From Nocardioides sp. NBC_00368 (lineage in GTDB: Bacteria; Actinomycetota; Actinomycetes; Propionibacteriales; Nocardioidaceae): DNA of 64,000 nt. Both the position numbers and the translations under genes were made by a program. Location: contig NZ_CP107970.1 in assembly GCF_036090055.1 (NCBI RefSeq), forward strand, positions 2,358,501 to 2,422,500, written 5' to 3'. Below, piece by piece: positions 17,038 through 25,924 of this stretch; within the stretch, counting starts at the first letter, position 1, and each line of letters begins with the position of its first letter. Under the pieces are notes generated by a model that saw only the letters and a program-made list of their open reading frames with translations, was not told the origin of the DNA and searched no databases.

Positions 17038-18172
17038 CGTCGCGGTAGTGGTCGACGAGGGCCGCGTTGACCGCGCCCCAGGACTTGTGCGCGACGCTCT
17101 TGCGGGCCTCGCGTCCCATCCGCAGCCGCAGCTGCGGGTCGTTGTGGAGCAGCGCGACATGTGAGCCGAGGTCGTCGCGGCTGCCGGGCTCGTAGAAGAA
17201 CCCGGTCACGCCCTCGGCGACCAGGTCCAGCGGCCCGCCGGAGCGCGGCGCCACCACGGGGACGCCGGAGGCGAGCGCCTCCTGGACCGCCTGGCAGAAC
17301 GTCTCGTGGGAGCCGGTGTGCACGAACACGTCGAGCGAGGCGTACGCAGCCCCCAGCTCCTCCCCCTGCAGCACGCCCAGGAAGGTCGCCTTCGGGAGCA
17401 GCTGGCGCAGCTCACGCTCCTGGGGGCCACCGCCCACGAGCACGACGCTGTACGCCGGGTTGTGCGCCAGCGCGGCCAGCAGGTGCAACTCCTTCTCCTG
17501 GGCGAGGCGGCCGACGTACCCGACGATCGTCTCGCCGTTGGGCGCGAGCCGGGCGCGCAGGTCGTGGTCGACGCGGCTCGGGTGGAACAGCTCGACGTCG
17601 ACACCACGCGGCCACAGGCCGGTGCGCTGCACGCCGAGGCCCTCGAGCTGGGTGAGGGCCGAGGAGCTCGGTGCCAGGGTGCGGTCGGCGGCCGAGTGGG
17701 CCTGCCGGGTGAGCATTGCGGCGGCCTGTGGGCCACCGACCGCCTTGTACTTGTCCCAGAAGCCCACCAGATCGGTCTGGTAGATCGCTACGCTCGGGAT
17801 GCCGAGCTCCTTGGCCACCAGCACGGCCTGCCGGCCGAGCAGCGCGGGCGAGGCGACGTGGATGACGTCGGGGGCGAACCGGCGCATCACCGCGCGCAGC
17901 TTGCGCCGCGTCTCGAGACCGACGCGGAAGTCCTTGTAGACCCAGAACGTCGCACCTCGGGTCCGGGTCACCGGGAAACCGGCATACTCGGTGGGCCCGG
18001 TGGGGGCCACGACCTCGACGGTGTGACCGTCGACCGCGAGATGCTCCAGAACGCGGCGTACGGAGTTCGTCACCCCGTTGACCTGCGGCAGGAACGACTC
18101 CGTGACGATGAGGACACGGAGCGGCTCCGAGTTGGCGGCGACCATCGGGACCCGATCGAGGCTGATGCTCAT
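17012..18172 (-). CDS. GT4 glycosyltransferase, MgtA/PimC-like mannosyltransferase
   Basis: Predicted GDP-mannose-dependent alpha-mannosyltransferase acting on cell-envelope glycolipids. The ATG at 18172 gives 386 residues; the frame opens further upstream but homologous proteins start close to RVLIVTESFLPQVNGVTNS, the N-terminal GT-B signature. The acceptor/nucleotide domain holds GYVGRLAQEKEL and the donor-site motif GSHETFCQAVQEALASGVPV, typical of this subgroup. No ribosome site precedes the chosen ATG, so another start (18145) is possible. It converges on the LOG gene with a 26-bp overlap. The exact lipid acceptor is not deducible. Confidence 0.82.
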   Translation of the reverse strand: MSISLDRVPMVAANSEPLRVLIVTESFLPQVNGVTNSVRRVLEHLAVDGHTVEVVAPTGPTEYAGFPVTRTRGATFWVYKDFRVGLETRRKLRAVMRRFAPDVIHVASPALLGRQAVLVAKELGIPSVAIYQTDLVGFWDKYKAVGGPQAAAMLTRQAHSAADRTLAPSSSALTQLEGLGVQRTGLWPRGVDVELFHPSRVDHDLRARLAPNGETIVGYVGRLAQEKELHLLAALAHNPAYSVVLVGGGPQERELRQLLPKATFLGVLQGEELGAAYASLDVFVHTGSHETFCQAVQEALASGVPVVAPRSGGPLDLVAEGVTGFFYEPGSRDDLGSHVALLHNDPQLRLRMGREARKSVAHKSWGAVNAALVDHYRDVIRSRRLR

Positions 18173-18502
18173 GTTTCTGATCGTGAGTGCCGTCCGGCAA
18201 CGTGATCCCCGACTTGGTTGACGGGTCGGTGAACCTACCGTGGCCAGAACTCCGTGCCGGACGACAGATAGTCCAGGCGGTGTCATCAGCGGAAACGCTG
18301 CGTGACTCTCAGAAATCTGTCATCGCACCGTCGTCGCCGACAGAAGTCGGTAAGCCCCCGTTCCTAGGCTCGCGATTGTGCTGCGCGCGGCATCGTGAAG
18401 GGGGACGTACGCGGGCCGGGCCTTGGCGCCGGTCCGCGTACGTGATGCCGATCGGCCACGAAGGGGTTGCCGCCCGCCCGTGCGTCTTGCCACGATCGCG
18501 GC
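18173..18502. other. Intergenic region between divergent genes, with one long hairpin
   Basis: About 330 bases carry no convincing gene. The only clear structure is an inverted repeat at 18405-18443: arms ACGTACGCGG-g-CCGG and CCGG-t-CCGCGTACGT with a nine-base loop. It sits about 60 bases before the plus-strand gene at 18503 and could affect its expression. Promoters for the glycosyltransferase and the hypothetical gene must lie here, but none was identified. Confidence 0.5.
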
Positions 18503-18937
18503 ATGACCACCGACGATGAGCACATCCGGCCAGAAGGCGTCGACGACCTCACCGTCGAGGCACTCGGCACCATCAGTGAGGCACTTGAAGCGATCGAGAT
18601 CGCCCGAGGTCATCTGTACGCACTGCATCGCATCACCGGCACCGCCGACTTCACCCTCGGCAAGGGTGTCCAGCAGCTGCGCGAGGCCGGCCACACCGAG
18701 CTGGCGGACACGTTCGAGCGCGAGCTGGTAGGACGCAACGTGCTCTACGGCAGGTGGACGTTTCAGATCGTCGAGGAGTACGACGACGGCTACTACGCGA
18801 CCTTCAAGCGGCTGGAGAAGGAGGCTCGCGACGCTCTCGTCGAAGGCAAGCGTCACCTTTACGAGTCGGAGCTGAAGGAGGTCCGCCGCACCCGAGGTCG
18901 AGGCGGCCACGAGCAACGGCCCGAACCAGAGGCTTGA
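18503..18937 (+). CDS. Conserved-type hypothetical protein, 144 residues
   Basis: No domain was recognised. The soluble, acidic, mostly helical protein begins MTTDDEHIRPEGVDDL at the ATG at 18503; an in-frame codon at 18467 adds twelve residues of low-complexity sequence and was not used. The middle has charged amphipathic helices (LEAIEIARGHLYALHRITG) and aromatic-rich EEYDDGYYATFKRLEKEA, and the end is basic then acidic. It converges on rlmN with 48 bp between stops. The reading frame shows normal GC-rich codon use, so it is likely expressed, but its function is unknown. Confidence 0.65.
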   Translation: MTTDDEHIRPEGVDDLTVEALGTISEALEAIEIARGHLYALHRITGTADFTLGKGVQQLREAGHTELADTFERELVGRNVLYGRWTFQIVEEYDDGYYATFKRLEKEARDALVEGKRHLYESELKEVRRTRGRGGHEQRPEPEA

Positions 18938-18985
18938 GCCGGCCGATCGTGCAGTCCTCGTAGCGCGAGGACACGGCCCAGGCGG

Positions 18986-20167
18986 CTACTCGGCGGCGGC
19001 CAGCTGACCGCAGGCACCGTCGATCTCGCGGCCCCGCGTATCGCGGACGGTGGTCGAGATGCCCTTGGCCTCGAGACGGCGTACGAACTCGCGCTCGTCG
19101 GCCGGGTCGGAGGCAGTCCACTTCGAGCCCGGGGTCGGGTTGAGCGGGATCAGGTTGACGTGAACCCAGCCCCAGTCGCCGTAGGAGTTGAGGACGTCGG
19201 CGAGGAGGTCGGCGCGCCAGGCCTGGTCGTTGATGCCGCGCATCATCGCGTACTCGATGGAGACGCGGCGCTTGGTCACGCGCGCGTAGTTCCAGGCGGC
19301 CTCGACGGTCTCGGCGACCGAGAAGCGGGTGTTGATCGGGACCAGCTCGTTGCGCAGCTCGTCGTCGGGCGCGTGCAGCGAGAGGGCGAGGGTGACCGGG
19401 ATGCCCTCCTCGGTGAGCTGCTTCATCCTCGGGACCAGGCCGACCGTCGAGACGGTCACGTGGCGGGCGGAGAGGCCCAGGCCTTCGGGCGCGGGCGAGG
19501 TGAGGCGGCGTACGGCACCCATGAGCGCCTTGTAGTTGGCCATCGGCTCCCCCATGCCCATGAAGACCACGTTGGAGAGACGGCCCGGGCCGCCGGGGAT
19601 CTCGCCGCTGGCCATCTGCCGGGCGGCGACGACGACCTGGTGGACGATCTCGGCGGTCGACATGTTGCGCTCGAGGCCGCCCTGGCCGGTGGCGCAGAAC
19701 GGGCAGGCCATGCCGCAGCCGGCCTGGGAGGAGATGCAGACGGTGGCGCGGTCGGTGTAGCGCATCAGCACCGACTCGACCAGGGCACCGTCGAAGAGCT
19801 TCCACAGCGTCTTGCGGGTGGTGCCCTTGTCGGCCTCCTGCTGACGGATCGGCGTCATCAGGTCGGGCAGGAAGGTGTTGACGAGCTCTTCTCGCTGGCT
19901 GGCCGGAAGGTCGGTCATCTTGGCCGGGTCGTCGACCAACCGCTCGAAGTAGTGCACCGAGAGCTGCTTGGCGCGGAAGCCCGGCAGCCCGGCCTCCTTC
20001 GCCGCGTCCTGGCGGCCGGCCAGGTCGAGGTCGGCCAGGTGGCGCGGCGGCTTTCCGCGACCCTTGGGCGGCGCCATCACCAACGGCAGGCGACGCCCCT
20101 CCATCGCGGCGGCCTCTGCCTCGGGGCTGTGCGGGGCAGGTACGGTCACGGGGTCGGGCTCGGTCAC
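18986..20167 (-). CDS. rlmN: 23S rRNA A2503 / tRNA A37 C2-methyltransferase
   Basis: Radical-SAM enzyme that methylates C2 of A2503 in 23S rRNA and A37 in some tRNAs. In the 393 residues the iron-sulphur ligands are C151, C155 and C158 (GCGMACPFC), and the catalytic C-terminal cysteine is in GACGQL near 386. An extra N-terminal stretch of about 40 residues is Pro/Ala-rich. The gene follows cdsA and two small genes on the same strand, as in many actinobacteria, but the usual downstream neighbour dxr is displaced by about 16.5 kb. Confidence 0.95.
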   Translation of the reverse strand: MTEPDPVTVPAPHSPEAEAAAMEGRRLPLVMAPPKGRGKPPRHLADLDLAGRQDAAKEAGLPGFRAKQLSVHYFERLVDDPAKMTDLPASQREELVNTFLPDLMTPIRQQEADKGTTRKTLWKLFDGALVESVLMRYTDRATVCISSQAGCGMACPFCATGQGGLERNMSTAEIVHQVVVAARQMASGEIPGGPGRLSNVVFMGMGEPMANYKALMGAVRRLTSPAPEGLGLSARHVTVSTVGLVPRMKQLTEEGIPVTLALSLHAPDDELRNELVPINTRFSVAETVEAAWNYARVTKRRVSIEYAMMRGINDQAWRADLLADVLNSYGDWGWVHVNLIPLNPTPGSKWTASDPADEREFVRRLEAKGISTTVRDTRGREIDGACGQLAAAE

Positions 20168-20225
20168 GCCTCCAGTGTCCCACCGGGGTGCGGCGTACGG
20201 CGAAACCTCGATCCGGCCCGCCCGG

Positions 20226-20624
20226 TCAGCCCGTCTTGAGCAGGATCCAGAACACCAGAGAGCCGACGCCGACCACGACCAGCACGGTCAGGACGATGCC
20301 CAGCCAGACGAACTGGGCCAGGCGGCGGGTCTTGCGCGGGATCAGCAGGGCGAGCGGCACGAGCAGGGTCAGCGCGACCCACGGGAACAGCTCCTCGGCC
20401 CGCTCCTGGCCGACGACCCAGGTCAGCAGGGCACCCCAGGTGCCGGGCACCAGGATCGCGTACGCCAGGCCGAGATAGAACCCGACCAGGGCGGCCACAG
20501 TCGGGTGCGAGTCGTGCAGCCACGCCCACAGCCCACCGGACCCCGAGGACTCCTCCTCCGGGCCGTGATCAGCCTCGACGTCTGGATCGGGGTCCACGTC
20601 GAGGTCCGCGGGACGCTGGGTCAC
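20226..20624 (-). CDS. Small membrane protein with acidic N-terminus
   Basis: A 132-residue protein from the GTG at 20624. The first 35 residues are acidic (Asp/Glu-rich). Three hydrophobic segments follow, around residues 43-62, 78-95 and 104-128, so it is an integral membrane protein. It lies between the phosphatase gene and rlmN on the same strand, inside the frr-cdsA-rlmN housekeeping block, where actinobacteria often carry a small DUF-type membrane gene. No catalytic motif is visible and the function is unknown. Confidence 0.72.
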   Translation of the reverse strand: MTQRPADLDVDPDPDVEADHGPEEESSGSGGLWAWLHDSHPTVAALVGFYLGLAYAILVPGTWGALLTWVVGQERAEELFPWVALTLLVPLALLIPRKTRRLAQFVWLGIVLTVLVVVGVGSLVFWILLKTG

Positions 20625-20699
20625 TCTTCAACCGTAGCGCCGAACCAAGCCCGTCTTTGGTAAAGAATCGCTGCCGTGGCGAACTCGGGGAATCCGAGG

Positions 20700-21203
20700 T
20701 CACGCGTCGACGGTGATCACGTCGGGGAGGCCGAGGTCGCGCCACCGGGCGAGATCCGGGGCCGTGCCGGTGAGCTCGCTCGCCACGATGGTCCATGCGG
20801 TGCCGTGACCGACGAGCACGACATCCTCGCCCGCATGTGCCGAGAGGATCCCGGACACCGCCTTGGCCACGCGGGCCCGGCACTCCTCGAGCGGCTCCCA
20901 GCCGTCGTACGCGGGCACGGTCGGCTCCGCGAAGGCGCGCTCGACCGTGGCCCCGAAGTCATCGATCCAGGCGGCACCGCGGCGATGCTCGCACAGCGCG
21001 TCGACCACGCCGACCTCACCATCGGTGAGCAGCTGAGCGGTCTGCTGCGCCTTGGGCTCGGGCGAGGAGTACCAGGCCGCGACGGCAGGGAGACGATCAC
21101 GCAGGGCCCAGACGTCGTCGAACCCGGCCGGATCGAGCTCCCAGTGCTCCGCAGCGACGCCGCGGACCTGGAGGGGTCGGCCGTGACGTACGAGGTGGAG
21201 CAT
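20700..21203 (-). CDS. Histidine phosphatase superfamily protein
   Basis: A 167-residue phosphatase of the phosphoglycerate-mutase/SixA type. The catalytic histidine motif LVRHGRP is at residues 4-10 and the second conserved histidine is in VLVGHGTAW, so the active site looks complete. The small size fits phosphohistidine- or small-molecule phosphatases rather than mutases. It lies 14 bp downstream of cdsA on the same strand. Substrate unknown. Confidence 0.82.
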   Translation of the reverse strand: MLHLVRHGRPLQVRGVAAEHWELDPAGFDDVWALRDRLPAVAAWYSSPEPKAQQTAQLLTDGEVGVVDALCEHRRGAAWIDDFGATVERAFAEPTVPAYDGWEPLEECRARVAKAVSGILSAHAGEDVVLVGHGTAWTIVASELTGTAPDLARWRDLGLPDVITVDA

Positions 21204-21217
21204 CAGAAGACGCGCCC

Positions 21218-22126
21218 TCAGAAAACCGCGTAGTGGAGGATCAGCCAGACCGGGGCGACGGTCGCCAGGAGCGAGTCGAGGCGGTCCATCAGGCCGCCGT
21301 GTCCGGGGATGATCTGACTCATGTCCTTGATGCCGAGGTCACGCTTGATCACCGACTCGACCAGGTCGCCGAGGACGGCCATCACGCAGGCGACCACGCC
21401 GAGCGCCACACCGACCCACCAGGATCCGTCGAGCAGCCACACGACCAGGCCGACGCCGGTCGCGACCGTGAAGACCACTGAGCCGGCGAAACCCTCCCAG
21501 GACTTCTTCGGGGAGATCACCGGCGCCATCGGGTGCCTGCCGAAGAGGACCCCGGCGACGTAGCCACCGATGTCGGACATGATCGTGAGCAGGACCCAGA
21601 CGATGATGCCGCGTACGCCGTCGTCCGAGAGGCCGCCCGAGGTCCAGCCGCCGCCCTCGCCGAGCATGAGGGCGACGAAGGATCCCAGGAACGGCAGGTA
21701 GAACAGGGTGAGGACGGCTGCCGCCGACGTACGCACGTAGCCGTCGACGCCACGGCGCAGCACCCACAGCATGATCACCAGGGCGGTGACCGCCGTGGCC
21801 GTGACCAGCGCGTCGGCGCCCAGGAAGTAGGCGACCAGGACCATCACCGTGCCGCCGATCATCAGCGGCTGCTCGGGAACGTCCATGTCCTTGGCCATCA
21901 GGCCTCGGTGGAGCTCCCAGGTGGCGGCCACGACCGCGGCGACGACGATCAGCATGAACGCCGTCTTCACGAACATCAGGCTGAGCGCGATGGCAACCAG
22001 CAGGACGACGGCGGAACCGATCGCCGCGGGCAGGTTGCGGCCGGCGCGGCCGTAGTCCTTCTTCGGTGGCTCGGAAGCTGACGAAGAAGGAGACGGCGGC
22101 GTCTGGCTCACAAGGGATTCCTTCAT
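21218..22126 (-). CDS. cdsA: Phosphatidate cytidylyltransferase
   Basis: Makes CDP-diacylglycerol from phosphatidate and CTP, the branch point of phospholipid synthesis, in the cytoplasmic membrane. In the 302 residues a Ser/Pro-rich N-terminal tail of about 27 residues precedes several membrane helices. The CTP-transferase signature is seen as SPKKSWEGFAGS, then GDLVESVIKRDLGIKDM and the terminal PGHGGLMDRLDS. AAGGA seven bases before the ATG at 22126 supports the start. It follows frr, separated by 156 bp that contain a terminator-like hairpin. Confidence 0.95.
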   Translation of the reverse strand: MKESLVSQTPPSPSSSASEPPKKDYGRAGRNLPAAIGSAVVLLVAIALSLMFVKTAFMLIVVAAVVAATWELHRGLMAKDMDVPEQPLMIGGTVMVLVAYFLGADALVTATAVTALVIMLWVLRRGVDGYVRTSAAAVLTLFYLPFLGSFVALMLGEGGGWTSGGLSDDGVRGIIVWVLLTIMSDIGGYVAGVLFGRHPMAPVISPKKSWEGFAGSVVFTVATGVGLVVWLLDGSWWVGVALGVVACVMAVLGDLVESVIKRDLGIKDMSQIIPGHGGLMDRLDSLLATVAPVWLILHYAVF

Positions 22127-22248
22127 GCTCAGGTCCTTATCTGGTCGCGGTCCGAATCGCCCGTGGATCTCGACTGCGTACGGGTAGATCTCGACCCGCT
22201 TCGCGGCTTCGCAAGCTCAGCCGCTGCGCTCGCTCGATCTCTTCGCGT

Positions 22249-22279
22249 TGTGACCCTGCGACTTCGTCGCAGGGTCACA
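22249..22279 (-). terminator. Perfect hairpin immediately after frr
   Basis: The arms TGTGACCCTGCGAC and GTCGCAGGGTCACA (14 bp, perfect) flank a three-base loop and begin three bases past the frr stop. It probably terminates or attenuates the pyrH-frr transcript before cdsA. The next 100 bases (22140-22248) contain degenerate GATCTCGAC/TCGATC repeats of a kind common in actinobacterial spacers. Confidence 0.7.
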
Positions 22280-22282
22280 GGC

Positions 22283-22840
22283 TCAGACCTCGAGCAGCTC
22301 GGCTTCCTTGGACTTGAGCAGGTCGTCGATCGCGTCGGTGTGCTTCTTGGTGAGGCTGTCGAGGCGCTTCTCGGCGCCGGTGACGTCGTCCTTGCTCGCC
22401 TCGCCGTCCTTCTCGAGCTTCTCCAGACCCTGCTTGGCCTTCTGGCGCACCTGGCGCACCGAGACGCGACCCTGCTCGGCCTTCTCCTTGGCGAGCTTGA
22501 TGTATTCCTTGCGGCGCTCCTCGGTCAGCTCTGGGAAGACCGCGCGCAGGATCTTGCCGTCGTTGGACGGGTTGACGCCGAGGTCGGAGTCGCGGATCGC
22601 CTTCTCGACGTTGGCCATCGCGCCGATGTCGAACGGGGCGATGTTGATGATCCGCGGCTCGGGGCTGGTGAACGAGGCGAGCTGCTGGATCGGCGTCGGG
22701 GTGCCGTAGTAGTCGACCAGGATCTTGTTGAACATCTGCGGGGTGGCCCGGCCGGCGCGGATGGTGGCGAAGTCCTCACGCGTTGAGTCCACCGACTTCG
22801 CCATCTTGCTGTCGGCCTCGTTGAGGATGTCGTTGATCAC
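22283..22840 (-). CDS. frr: Ribosome recycling factor
   Basis: Splits post-termination ribosomes together with EF-G. The 185-residue protein is full length, from MINDILNEADSKMAKS to the C-terminal charged helix. It contains the conserved DFATIRAGRATPQMFNKI and the three-helix-bundle plus beta domain order expected for RRF. It follows pyrH by 59 bp on the same strand, the near-universal pyrH-frr arrangement. A terminator-like hairpin follows directly. Confidence 0.97.
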   Translation of the reverse strand: MINDILNEADSKMAKSVDSTREDFATIRAGRATPQMFNKILVDYYGTPTPIQQLASFTSPEPRIINIAPFDIGAMANVEKAIRDSDLGVNPSNDGKILRAVFPELTEERRKEYIKLAKEKAEQGRVSVRQVRQKAKQGLEKLEKDGEASKDDVTGAEKRLDSLTKKHTDAIDDLLKSKEAELLEV

Positions 22841-22899
22841 CAGATGCTCCTGTGCGCTCGTAAGTGTTGTGGGTGTGGGTGGCGTAGGGCTCGCGCCGC

Positions 22900-23613
22900 T
22901 CAGCCGGCGGTGACGAGCGTACCGATCTTCTCACCCTGGACGATGCGGTAGATCGCACCCTCGTCCTCCGCGCCGTAGACCACGATCGGCATCTTGTTCT
23001 CCATGCAGAGGGCGAACGCGGTGGCGTCGGCGATCTTGAGCTGCTTCTGCAGCGCCTCGCCGAAGGTGAGCTCATCGTACTTCGTCGCCGTCGGGTCCTT
23101 CTTCGGGTCGGCGGTGTAGATGCCGTCGACGCCGTTCTTGGCCATCAGGACGACCTCGGCGTGGACCTCCAGGGCCCGCTGGGCGGCGACGGTGTCGGTG
23201 GAGAAGAAAGGCATCCCGGAGCCGGCGCCGAAGATCACGACTCGGCCCTTCTCGAGGTGGCGCATGGCCTTGCGCGGGATGTAGGGCTCGGCGACCTGGC
23301 CCATCGTGATGGCGGTCTGCACCCGGGTGTCGACGCCTTCCTTCTCGAGGAAGTCCTGCAGGGCGAGGCAGTTCATGACCGTGCCGAGCATGCCCATGTA
23401 GTCGGCGCGCGACCGGTCCATGCCGGCCTGCTGCAGCTCGGCGCCGCGGAAGAAGTTGCCGCCACCGACGACGATCGCGACCTGCACGCCGGAGGCGGCG
23501 ACGGCCGCGATCTCCTTGGCGATCGAGGCGACCACGATGGGGTCGACACCGACCTCGCCACCGCCGAAGTTCTCTCCGGACAGCTTGATCAGGATGCGCT
23601 GGTAGCGGGTCAT
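22900..23613 (-). CDS. pyrH: UMP kinase
   Basis: Phosphorylates UMP to UDP; a hexameric cytosolic enzyme of the amino-acid-kinase fold. Its 237 residues include the N-terminal ILIKLSGENFGG phosphate-binding segment, VGGGNFFRGAELQQ, and RADYMGMLGTVMN, all family hallmarks. It lies between tsf and frr on the same strand; a perfect 20-bp hairpin separates it from tsf, so it may have its own promoter in the 167-bp gap. Confidence 0.97.
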   Translation of the reverse strand: MTRYQRILIKLSGENFGGGEVGVDPIVVASIAKEIAAVAASGVQVAIVVGGGNFFRGAELQQAGMDRSRADYMGMLGTVMNCLALQDFLEKEGVDTRVQTAITMGQVAEPYIPRKAMRHLEKGRVVIFGAGSGMPFFSTDTVAAQRALEVHAEVVLMAKNGVDGIYTADPKKDPTATKYDELTFGEALQKQLKIADATAFALCMENKMPIVVYGAEDEGAIYRIVQGEKIGTLVTAG

Positions 23614-23669
23614 GCCGTGGCCTTTCCTCGGGCGACGTCTTGCGGGGTGGTGCCGGTGGGGGTGGCGTG

Positions 23670-23721
23670 CGAAAGGGCCGGTCCGATGATCACCATTCGG
23701 TTCATCGGACCGGCCCTTTCG
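23670..23721 (-). terminator. Perfect 20-bp hairpin after tsf
   Basis: The arms CGAAAGGGCCGGTCCGATGA and its exact complement (23702-23721) flank a 12-base loop. It is 59 bases beyond the tsf stop and ahead of pyrH, so it most likely ends the rpsB-tsf message. There is no T-run beyond the TTTC within the stem. Confidence 0.7.
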
Positions 23722-23780
23722 TCGTACGTTGCTGCTTAACCTAACTGATCACGCCTCACGGCGCGGGGATCAGGCTCGGT

Positions 23781-24590
23781 TCAGGCGCCGACGTCGAAGC
23801 GGGCGAACTGCTTCACCTGCGTGTTGGCGGCGTCGAGGACCTGCTTGACGGACTTCTTCGACTCGAAGACCGACTCCTGGTCGAGCAGGACGATCTCCTT
23901 GAAGAACGCCTTGATCCGACCCTCGACGATCTTGGCGACGGCAGCCTCGGGCTTGCCCTCCTCGAGCGTCTTCTTGGTGAGGACGTCCTTCTCGGCGTCG
24001 ACCACGTCGACCGGGACCTCGTCGGAGGTGAGGTACTGCGCCTTGAGCGCGGCAGCCTGCTGGGCGGCCTGCTTCGCGGCCGCCTCGTCACCCTCGTAGG
24101 CGACCAGGACGCCGAGGCTCGGCGGCAGGTCGGAGGCCTTCTTGTGCAGGTAGACCGTGGTCTCACCCTCGAAGTAGGCGACCTGGCCGAGCTCGATCTT
24201 CTCGCCGATGGTGCGGGCGAGCTCCTCGACGGTCTCGCCGACGGTCTTGTCGCCGAGCGAGACGGCCTTGAGGGCCTCGAGGTCGTTGATCTTGTTGGCG
24301 TCGGCGGCGTCGGCGATCTGCTGGGCAGCGGCGACGAAGCCCTCGTTCTTGGCGACGAAGTCGGTCTCCGAGAGGAGGCTGACCAGCGCGTTGCCGGAGG
24401 CGGCGACGAGGCCGGCCGAGGTGGTGCGCTCCGCGGCGCGGGCGGCGGCCTTGGCCGTGCCCTTGACGCGAAGGATCTCGACAGCCTTGTCGAAGTTGCC
24501 GTCAGCCTCGTCGAGCGCCTTCTTGCAGTCCATCATGCCGGCCTGGGTCAGCTCACGGAGCTTCTTGACGTCGGCAGCGGTGTAAGCCAT
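23781..24590 (-). CDS. tsf: Elongation factor Ts
   Basis: Guanine-nucleotide exchange factor for EF-Tu. The ATG at 24590, preceded by GAGGAA, gives 269 residues, the usual actinobacterial length; the frame continues upstream through low-complexity sequence antisense to rpsB and is not coding there. The N-terminal UBA-like domain (VKKLRELTQAGMMDCKKAL) and the core motif LLSETDFVAKNEGF are present. It is 49 bp downstream of rpsB in the classic rpsB-tsf operon. Confidence 0.97.
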   Translation of the reverse strand: MAYTAADVKKLRELTQAGMMDCKKALDEADGNFDKAVEILRVKGTAKAAARAAERTTSAGLVAASGNALVSLLSETDFVAKNEGFVAAAQQIADAADANKINDLEALKAVSLGDKTVGETVEELARTIGEKIELGQVAYFEGETTVYLHKKASDLPPSLGVLVAYEGDEAAAKQAAQQAAALKAQYLTSDEVPVDVVDAEKDVLTKKTLEEGKPEAAVAKIVEGRIKAFFKEIVLLDQESVFESKKSVKQVLDAANTQVKQFARFDVGA

Positions 24591-24639
24591 GTGTGTCTTC
24601 CTCTGACTTGTTAAGTGGCTCTTGGGTGGACGATGAGGC

Positions 24640-25503
24640 TCAGGCCTCGGCCGGGGCCTCGGGGGTCTCGGCGGGGGTCTCCTCGGCGGCCTCAGCAGCC
24701 GGGGTCTCCTCGGCCTTGGTCTCCTCGGCGGCCGGGGTCGCGAGAAGCTCGCGCTCCCACTCCGCCAGGGGCTCCTCGGCGGTGGCGCCCTCGGTGCCCT
24801 CGGTCTTGCCACCGGAGCGGGCGATGAGGCCCTCGGCGACGGCGTCGGCGACCACGCGGGTCAGCAGGCCGACCGCACGGATGGCGTCGTCGTTGCCCGG
24901 GATCGGGAAGTCGACCTCGTCGGGGTCGCAGTTGGTGTCCAGGATGCCGACGATCGGGATCCGGAGCTTGCGAGCCTCCTCGACGGCGAGGTGCTCCTTC
25001 TTGGTGTCGACGATCCACACGGCGGACGGGGTGCGACCCATCTCGCGGATGCCGCCCAGGGTCTTCTCGAGCTTGTCGCGCTCCCGCTTCATCTGCAGGA
25101 GCTCCTTCTTCGTGCGGCCCGAGCCGGCGACGTCGTCGAAGTTGACCTCGTCGAGCTCCTTGAGGCGGTTGATCCGCTGGTGCACGGTCTGGAAGTTGGT
25201 GAGCATGCCGCCCAGCCAGCGCTGGTTGACGTAGGGCATCCCGACGCGCGTCGCCTGCTCGGCGATGGCCTCCTGGGCCTGCTTCTTGGTGCCCACGAAC
25301 ATGATCGTGCCGCCCTTGGCCACGGTCTCCTTGATGAAGGCGTAGCTGCGGTCGATGTAGGCCAGCGACTGCTGCAGGTCGATGATGTAGATGCCGTTGC
25401 GGTCGGTGAGGATGAACCGCTTCATCTTCGGGTTCCAGCGACGGGTCTGGTGTCCGAAGTGGACGCCGCTCTCGAGGAGCTGGCGCATGGTCACGACTGC
25501 CAT
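24640..25503 (-). CDS. rpsB: 30S ribosomal protein S2
   Basis: Small-subunit protein bound late in assembly. The 287 residues start MAVVTMRQLLESGVHFGHQ, with the S2 signature RWNPKMKRFI, and have an Ala/Glu-rich C-terminal tail of about 50 residues, as common in actinobacteria. First gene of the rpsB-tsf operon. A long untranslated leader lies upstream (25504-25924), compatible with ribosomal-protein autoregulation, but no specific structure was identified with confidence. Confidence 0.97.
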   Translation of the reverse strand: MAVVTMRQLLESGVHFGHQTRRWNPKMKRFILTDRNGIYIIDLQQSLAYIDRSYAFIKETVAKGGTIMFVGTKKQAQEAIAEQATRVGMPYVNQRWLGGMLTNFQTVHQRINRLKELDEVNFDDVAGSGRTKKELLQMKRERDKLEKTLGGIREMGRTPSAVWIVDTKKEHLAVEEARKLRIPIVGILDTNCDPDEVDFPIPGNDDAIRAVGLLTRVVADAVAEGLIARSGGKTEGTEGATAEEPLAEWERELLATPAAEETKAEETPAAEAAEETPAETPEAPAEA

Positions 25504-25924
25504 GATGTTTTTCTCCTAGGTGGTGGCCCGCGTGTGCACCGCTGGTGGCTCGACCTTGCGTTTCTCGAGGTCGGGCGGGTGTTGTCGCGAGCCGGTCGGT
25601 TTTCAGTTTCGCGCCCATCGGTGGTGATGGGCCCTGACGCCTGCACGCGGTCCGACCTGAGCGTGATGCTCGGGACTGAGGGCCGCGCCCGCGGGCGACC
25701 GGCGTCTCGGAGCGAGACACCGTCGCGGTCTGCTGGCGTGCGAAGTCAGCCCACAGGGGGCTGCCGGTCCAAGACTAGCCGCCGACGGGTGTCCCGGGCC
25801 AATCCCGCGCCGCTGGCTCCTCCGCGGGCCGATCGGTGTCCACAGGGGTATCTCGGGACGGGGTTGTCCACAGGACGTACGAAGCTCGTTGTGCGGGTCC
25901 TGGTTCCGGGGTTGTCTGCTCGTC
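25504..25924 (-). promoter_or_regulatory. Long rpsB upstream region
   Basis: About 420 bases lack a gene between rpsB and the divergent M23 gene. On the rpsB strand it holds small inverted repeats: CCCATC/GATGGG at 25614-25631, and GTCTC/GAGAC and CGACCT/AGGTCG closer to either side. A structured rpsB leader that binds S2 is known in other bacteria; whether this is one cannot be told by eye. Promoters for both genes should lie here. Confidence 0.4.

Noticed and set aside
22140..22248. GATCTCGAC-type repeats as a CRISPR or tandem array
   Set aside because: Units are degenerate and unevenly spaced; they look like ordinary actinobacterial spacer repeats.
24591..24812. Upstream extension of the tsf frame
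   Set aside because: Pro/Arg-rich sequence overlapping rpsB; the ATG at 24590 has a ribosome site and begins the conserved EF-Ts N-terminus.
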